Shown here piece after piece: positions 7,317 through 10,169 of a stretch of DNA of 10,169 bases. How positions within the stretch are numbered: position 1 is the first letter of the stretch; every line of letters starts with the position of its first letter. The notes beneath the pieces are model-generated. The model was not told where the DNA came from, made no database searches, and saw only the letters and a program-made list of their open reading frames with translations. Position numbers and translations under genes: made by a program. This DNA comes from a bacterium (GTDB lineage: Bacteria; Fidelibacterota; Marinisomatia; Marinisomatales; JAHJCW01): contig JAHJCW010000293.1 of NCBI GenBank assembly GCA_018812885.1, positions 1-10,169 of the forward strand, in the 5' to 3' direction.

Positions 7317-7770
7317 AACGATCTATAAGACTTGCTAAAAGTATGGCTTCGGCAACTAATTTATCGTTCACAAATGCTTCGCCTCTAATTTTTACTGTAC
7401 CAAGTTTGAATTTCAATAATTTCATTTCTAATACAATTTGATCCCCCGGTACAATAGGTTTCCTAAATTTTGATTTTTCTACAGCTGAGAATAACATTCC
7501 TTTTTTTAACGGATCTTCTAAGTCGTGTAAAACTAAAAACGCTCCGGCTTGCGCCATTGATTCTAATATCAAAACTCCAGGCATAATTGGACGGCCAGGG
7601 AAATGGCCCCGAAAATACGGTTCGTTTACAGAAACATTTTTAATAGCTGTACACCTATTCCCGGGAATAAAATTTGTGATTCGGTCAATCATTACGAAGG
7701 GGTAACGCTGAGGCAAAATCGCTAATATTTCTTCAATACTATATTCTTTCTTATTTTTATCGTATATCAT
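7315..7770 (-). CDS. fabZ: 3-hydroxyacyl-ACP dehydratase FabZ
   Basis: Predicted 151-residue hot-dog-fold dehydratase. It removes water from 3-hydroxyacyl-ACP to give trans-2-enoyl-ACP in fatty-acid elongation, thereby competing with LpxA and LpxD for 3-hydroxyacyl-ACP. Conserved features: ILPQRYPFVMIDRI at 18-31, catalytic His56 in YFRGHFPGRPIMPGV, and catalytic Glu70 in LILESMAQAGA (14-residue spacing as in E. coli His54/Glu68). Length matches standalone FabZ. The ATG at 7770 overlaps the lpxC stop as ATGA. In Bacteroidota and Chlorobi the homologous LpxC and FabZ are commonly one fused polypeptide; here they are separate frames. A conserved role in balancing fatty acid and lipid A synthesis is expected from the operon. 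Confidence 0.96.
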   Translation of the reverse strand: MIYDKNKKEYSIEEILAILPQRYPFVMIDRITNFIPGNRCTAIKNVSVNEPYFRGHFPGRPIMPGVLILESMAQAGAFLVLHDLEDPLKKGMLFSAVEKSKFRKPIVPGDQIVLEMKLLKFKLGTVKIRGEAFVNDKLVAEAILLASLIDR

Positions 7771-8690
7771 GATTTAACTATCCGTCTTAGTTTCTTTATA
7801 AATTCTATATTAGTCCTATGCCCACTCCGCTTTGCGATAATATGGCCGACAATAGGTCTACCTAAAAGTGCCATATCTCCTATCAAATCTAACACTTTAT
7901 GGCGAACAGGTTCATTCTCAAAATGCAGTCCTCCGCAATTCAATATTTCACCATTATTAAATACGAACTCTGTATTTAAACCAAATAATTTACTTAAAAT
8001 ATTTTGTTCATCCTCATTAACTTTTTTATCAACAATAATTACGGCATTATCCAATTCGCCTCCCTTAATCAATCCATTGTTTTTAAGTTGGGCGACTTCG
8101 CTTAATAATCCAAAAGTGCGCGCTGGAGCGATTTCTTTTTCAAATTCGCTTTCTACATCTTCAATAGATACGTATTGCAATCCGAAACTTGGTAAACCAT
8201 AATCCATAAAAAAAGTTATTTTGAATTTTTCGGCAGGCAATATATTTATTTCAATATCATTATCAGATTCATCGAAAAGAATTGGTTCGGTGATTTTTAA
8301 AATATTTTGGGTTGCGTTTTGATCCACCATTCCAACTTTTTTTATTACCTTTACAAATGGTAACGCACTACCGTCCATAATAGGCGGTTCCGGACCCGTT
8401 AGTTCAATAATAGCATTATCAATACCAAGTCCTCTCAAGGCTGCCAACACGTGTTCTACGGTGTGTATCTGGACACCGTTCTGTTCCAGCGTCGTCCCAC
8501 GATTTGTATCAATTACATAGTCTATATTGGCCGGAATAACCAGATTTTCTTTCAAGTCGATACGTTTAAAAAGTATTCCGCTATTTTCTATTGCCGGCTT
8601 GATGTTTATAATGCTTTTTATACCAGTGTGTAAACCAATCCCGGCAAGCGATACCTTGCCTCGAATTGTTTTTTGATAATTATTCGGCAA
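7767..8690 (-). CDS. lpxC: UDP-3-O-acyl-N-acetylglucosamine deacetylase
   Basis: Predicted 307-residue cytoplasmic zinc deacetylase, the committed step of lipid A synthesis. It removes acetate from UDP-3-O-acyl-GlcNAc. Zinc ligands and catalytic residues are all visible: Glu79-His80 in HTVEH, His264 and Asp268 in RHKVLDLIGD, and His291 in KRSGHRTN. The 27-residue spacing from His264 to His291 equals that in E. coli. Between the two halves (about residues 190-260) it is roughly 25 residues longer than E. coli LpxC. The start is TTG at 8690: the frame is closed by TAG at 8702-8700, and no ATG or GTG exists between that stop and the conserved TIRGKVSLAGIGLHTG. It overlaps the lpxD 3' end by 11 bp, with only a weak A-rich leader (AGAAGAAAAAC). 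The stop TGA lies inside the fabZ start. Confidence 0.96.
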   Translation of the reverse strand: MPNNYQKTIRGKVSLAGIGLHTGIKSIINIKPAIENSGILFKRIDLKENLVIPANIDYVIDTNRGTTLEQNGVQIHTVEHVLAALRGLGIDNAIIELTGPEPPIMDGSALPFVKVIKKVGMVDQNATQNILKITEPILFDESDNDIEINILPAEKFKITFFMDYGLPSFGLQYVSIEDVESEFEKEIAPARTFGLLSEVAQLKNNGLIKGGELDNAVIIVDKKVNEDEQNILSKLFGLNTEFVFNNGEILNCGGLHFENEPVRHKVLDLIGDMALLGRPIVGHIIAKRSGHRTNIEFIKKLRRIVKS

Positions 8691-9687
8691 GTTTTTCTTC
8701 TAATGTTTTTATTCGTTTTTTCAATGAAACAATTTGAGAATAGGCAGCATCGCTTTTGTTTTTCTCACGTACTTCTCTTGCCGGCATGCCGGCATATATT
8801 TTATTTCCAGGTAAGGATTTAGTAGCTCCCGCTTTTGCAACAAATATTGCTCGATCACCAATGATAATACCATCTCTCACACCGACTTGTCCACCAAAAA
8901 TACAATAGTTACCAATTGTAGAGCTTCCTGCAATACCAACTTGTCCTGCCATTAGGCAACCTTTGCCAATTTTGACATTATGAGCAATGTGCACAAGGTT
9001 ATCTAATTTTGTTCCCATACCTATCACAGTATTGCCGATAGTCCCTCTGTCTATTGTGCAATTAGCTCCTATTTCAACATTATTTTCGATTATTACCGAA
9101 CCTATCTGCGGAATTTTGTGATGGATGTCATTTTCGGTTTCATATCCATAACCGCTAGACCCGATTACTGTACCCATGTCAATTATTACATTATTACCAA
9201 TATTTACGCGCGCGTAAATAGCAACTTGTGGATGTATTGTAACATTGGTTCCAATAATTACATTATTGCCAATTGAAATATTGCTATGAATATTTGTACC
9301 GTCAGCAATTTCTACATTTTGTCCAATAACCGTAAATGCGCCAATATTAACATTTCTCCCAATCTTTGCTGATTTGTGAATAACAGTAGTGGGATGTATT
9401 CCTGCTTCTATATCATTTGTTGGCTCGAACAACTTAAGAACTTTAGCCATTGCTAAACGTGGATTATCAACTACAATACCGCTTTTGCCGTTCAATATCG
9501 CGGCATCGGATACGATTATTGCGGGCGCAGTGGTTTGGTTTATTAACTCTTGCTGTTTGGGATTAAACAGAAAAGTGATTGTATCAGGCGCGCCTTTTTT
9601 AATATCGGATACTCCATGAATAACCAAATCAGGCGCGCCAATTACTTTGCCCCCTACGATAGATGCTAATTTGCGCAGGGTAACCAA
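8680..9687 (-). CDS. lpxD: UDP-3-O-acylglucosamine N-acyltransferase
   Basis: Predicted 335-residue beta-helix acyltransferase that N-acylates UDP-3-O-acylglucosamine with a 3-hydroxyacyl chain from ACP, the third lipid A step. The N-terminal uridine-binding domain (about 1-95; GVSDIKKGAPDTITFL) precedes many hexapeptide repeats (about 98-290) with SSGYGYE at 178-184. Catalytic His236 lies in VHIAHNVKIG (E. coli His239). A C-terminal coiled helix (SLKKRIKTLEEKLAE) ends the chain, and length fits the family. The start is TTG at 9687: a TAA in frame at 9699-9697 leaves only AAG-AAA-AAA before it, so no ATG or GTG is possible. Nine bases separate it from the ompH-like stop, and it overlaps lpxC downstream by 11 bp. 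Confidence 0.96.
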   Translation of the reverse strand: MVTLRKLASIVGGKVIGAPDLVIHGVSDIKKGAPDTITFLFNPKQQELINQTTAPAIIVSDAAILNGKSGIVVDNPRLAMAKVLKLFEPTNDIEAGIHPTTVIHKSAKIGRNVNIGAFTVIGQNVEIADGTNIHSNISIGNNVIIGTNVTIHPQVAIYARVNIGNNVIIDMGTVIGSSGYGYETENDIHHKIPQIGSVIIENNVEIGANCTIDRGTIGNTVIGMGTKLDNLVHIAHNVKIGKGCLMAGQVGIAGSSTIGNYCIFGGQVGVRDGIIIGDRAIFVAKAGATKSLPGNKIYAGMPAREVREKNKSDAAYSQIVSLKKRIKTLEEKLAE

Positions 9688-9696
9688 TTTTTTCTT

Positions 9697-10169
9697 TTAA
9701 TTACCTTTGGCTTTTCTTAGCTCAAATAAAACATCATCGGTAAGGTCAAAAGTCGGTTTACCATACAATAAAGATACCGATCCATCAAAAATAAAATCAT
9801 ATCCTTTCGAAATCGCGATATTATCAACTGCAGTTTTTACTTTTGCTAATAATTTATATTCCATTTGTGATTGCTTTTGATATAATTCACCTTCTGGTCC
9901 AACTTTTTGAGCTTGAAACTGTTGCAGGCGTTGTTCTTTAGTAACTATTTCTTTTTCTTTCTCTTTACGTCATTCAGGTGAGCTCATCAGTCTTTGAGTC
10001 TCATAAGCTTGTTTCAAACTGTCAAGTTCAACTAGCATAACCTGGTATTCTTCTTGTACTTTTCTATAATCTAACTGTAATTGTGACTCGGCTTCCTTAA
10101 AATCTTCAAATTCAGCCCTTACGCGTTCCGATGCAATGTATCCGATCTTGTTTTGTCCAAATAATAACA
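9697..10169 (-). pseudogene. OmpH/Skp-like periplasmic chaperone, partial, with in-frame TGA
   Basis: Frame running off the right edge, about 157 codons visible. Skp/OmpH chaperones hold unfolded outer-membrane proteins in the periplasm. The visible N-terminal part (LLFGQNKIGYIASERV) is the end of a signal peptide and the family's QNKIGYV-type mature start. It is followed by a long charged coiled-coil arm (EFEDFKEAESQ through KEKEKEIVTKEQRLQQF) and the family ending KGYDFIFDGSVSLLYGKPTFDLTDDVLFELRK. The frame is identical before and after, but TGA occurs at 9972-9970 between SSPE and RKEKEKE, truncating the arm. This looks like a single substitution of TGG (Trp) or CGA (Arg). The protein C-terminal to it remains well conserved, which suggests a recent mutation, a strain variant or a sequencing error rather than an old pseudogene. 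Position just upstream of lpxD matches skp-lpxD in other Gram-negatives. Confidence 0.82.

Noticed and set aside
7120..7338. Plus-strand open frame of 72 codons opposite lpxA
   Set aside because: It mirrors the lpxA hexapeptide-repeat codons, has low-complexity composition and no ribosome site; an antisense shadow.
8780..8793. Perfect 14-bp palindrome GCCGGCATGCCGGC
   Set aside because: It encodes the conserved AGMPA segment of LpxD, lies mid-gene and does not recur in the window; best explained by codon choice.
9584..9640. Two copies of ATCAGGCGCGCC (9584-9595 and 9629-9640), GC-rich in an AT-rich region
   Set aside because: The copies are 45 bp apart and in phase, each encoding Gly-Ala-Pro-Asp in LpxD (residues 17-20 and 32-35). 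Two copies within coding sequence are not enough for a regulatory or recombination site.
9970..9972. UGA reassigned to tryptophan or glycine, to explain the stop inside the ompH-like gene
   Set aside because: All other genes are full length with Trp encoded by TGG, and TGA ends lpxC and the CoA-transferase alpha gene at sensible places. One in-frame TGA in about 10 kb does not support a changed code.

Overview
This is a densely packed, AT-rich bacterial chromosome segment from a Gram-negative (lipid A-making) organism. No tRNA, rRNA, CRISPR array, insertion sequence or phage gene was seen, and no gene-free stretch exceeds about 100 bases. The standalone LpxC and FabZ, the OmpH-lpxD-lpxC-fabZ-lpxA order, the low GC content and the DUF3108 protein suggest a member of the FCB superphylum. 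Candidatus Marinimicrobia (Neomarinimicrobiota) is my best guess, but this is inference from gene style, not from a marker gene.

Left end, minus strand (1-1146): the start of a CoA-transferase beta subunit, preceded by its alpha subunit. They resemble glutaconate CoA-transferase GctA/GctB, and the two reading frames overlap. A 123-bp divergent intergenic region separates them from a plus-strand set (1270-3422): an LpxL/HtrB-type acyltransferase, a TsaC/Sua5-type threonylcarbamoyl-AMP synthase and an exported DUF3108 protein. Those three overlap or abut, as in one operon.

From 3412 to the right edge everything is on the minus strand and reads right to left: ompH/skp-like chaperone (cut by the window edge and interrupted by an in-frame TGA), lpxD, lpxC, fabZ, lpxA, an unrecognised exported protein, dxr and rseP. 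LpxA, LpxC and LpxD make the acylated UDP-glucosamine precursor of lipid A. FabZ supplies the fatty-acid pathway that competes for the same 3-hydroxyacyl-ACP. OmpH/Skp escorts outer-membrane proteins, RseP is an inner-membrane site-2 protease of envelope stress signalling, and Dxr commits carbon to isoprenoids, including the undecaprenyl carrier. The LpxL-like enzyme on the other strand could add the late acyl chains. Most of the window is therefore an envelope-biogenesis block related to the dxr-rseP-bamA-skp-lpxD-fabZ-lpxA block of Proteobacteria, but rearranged.

I found no convincing new biological system. The items most worth a second look are details. lpxA has no ATG, GTG or TTG start near its N-terminus and appears to start at ATT behind a strong Shine-Dalgarno. 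The essential-looking ompH homologue carries a premature TGA. lpxD and lpxC both have only TTG starts. An unrecognised exported protein is embedded in the envelope operon.
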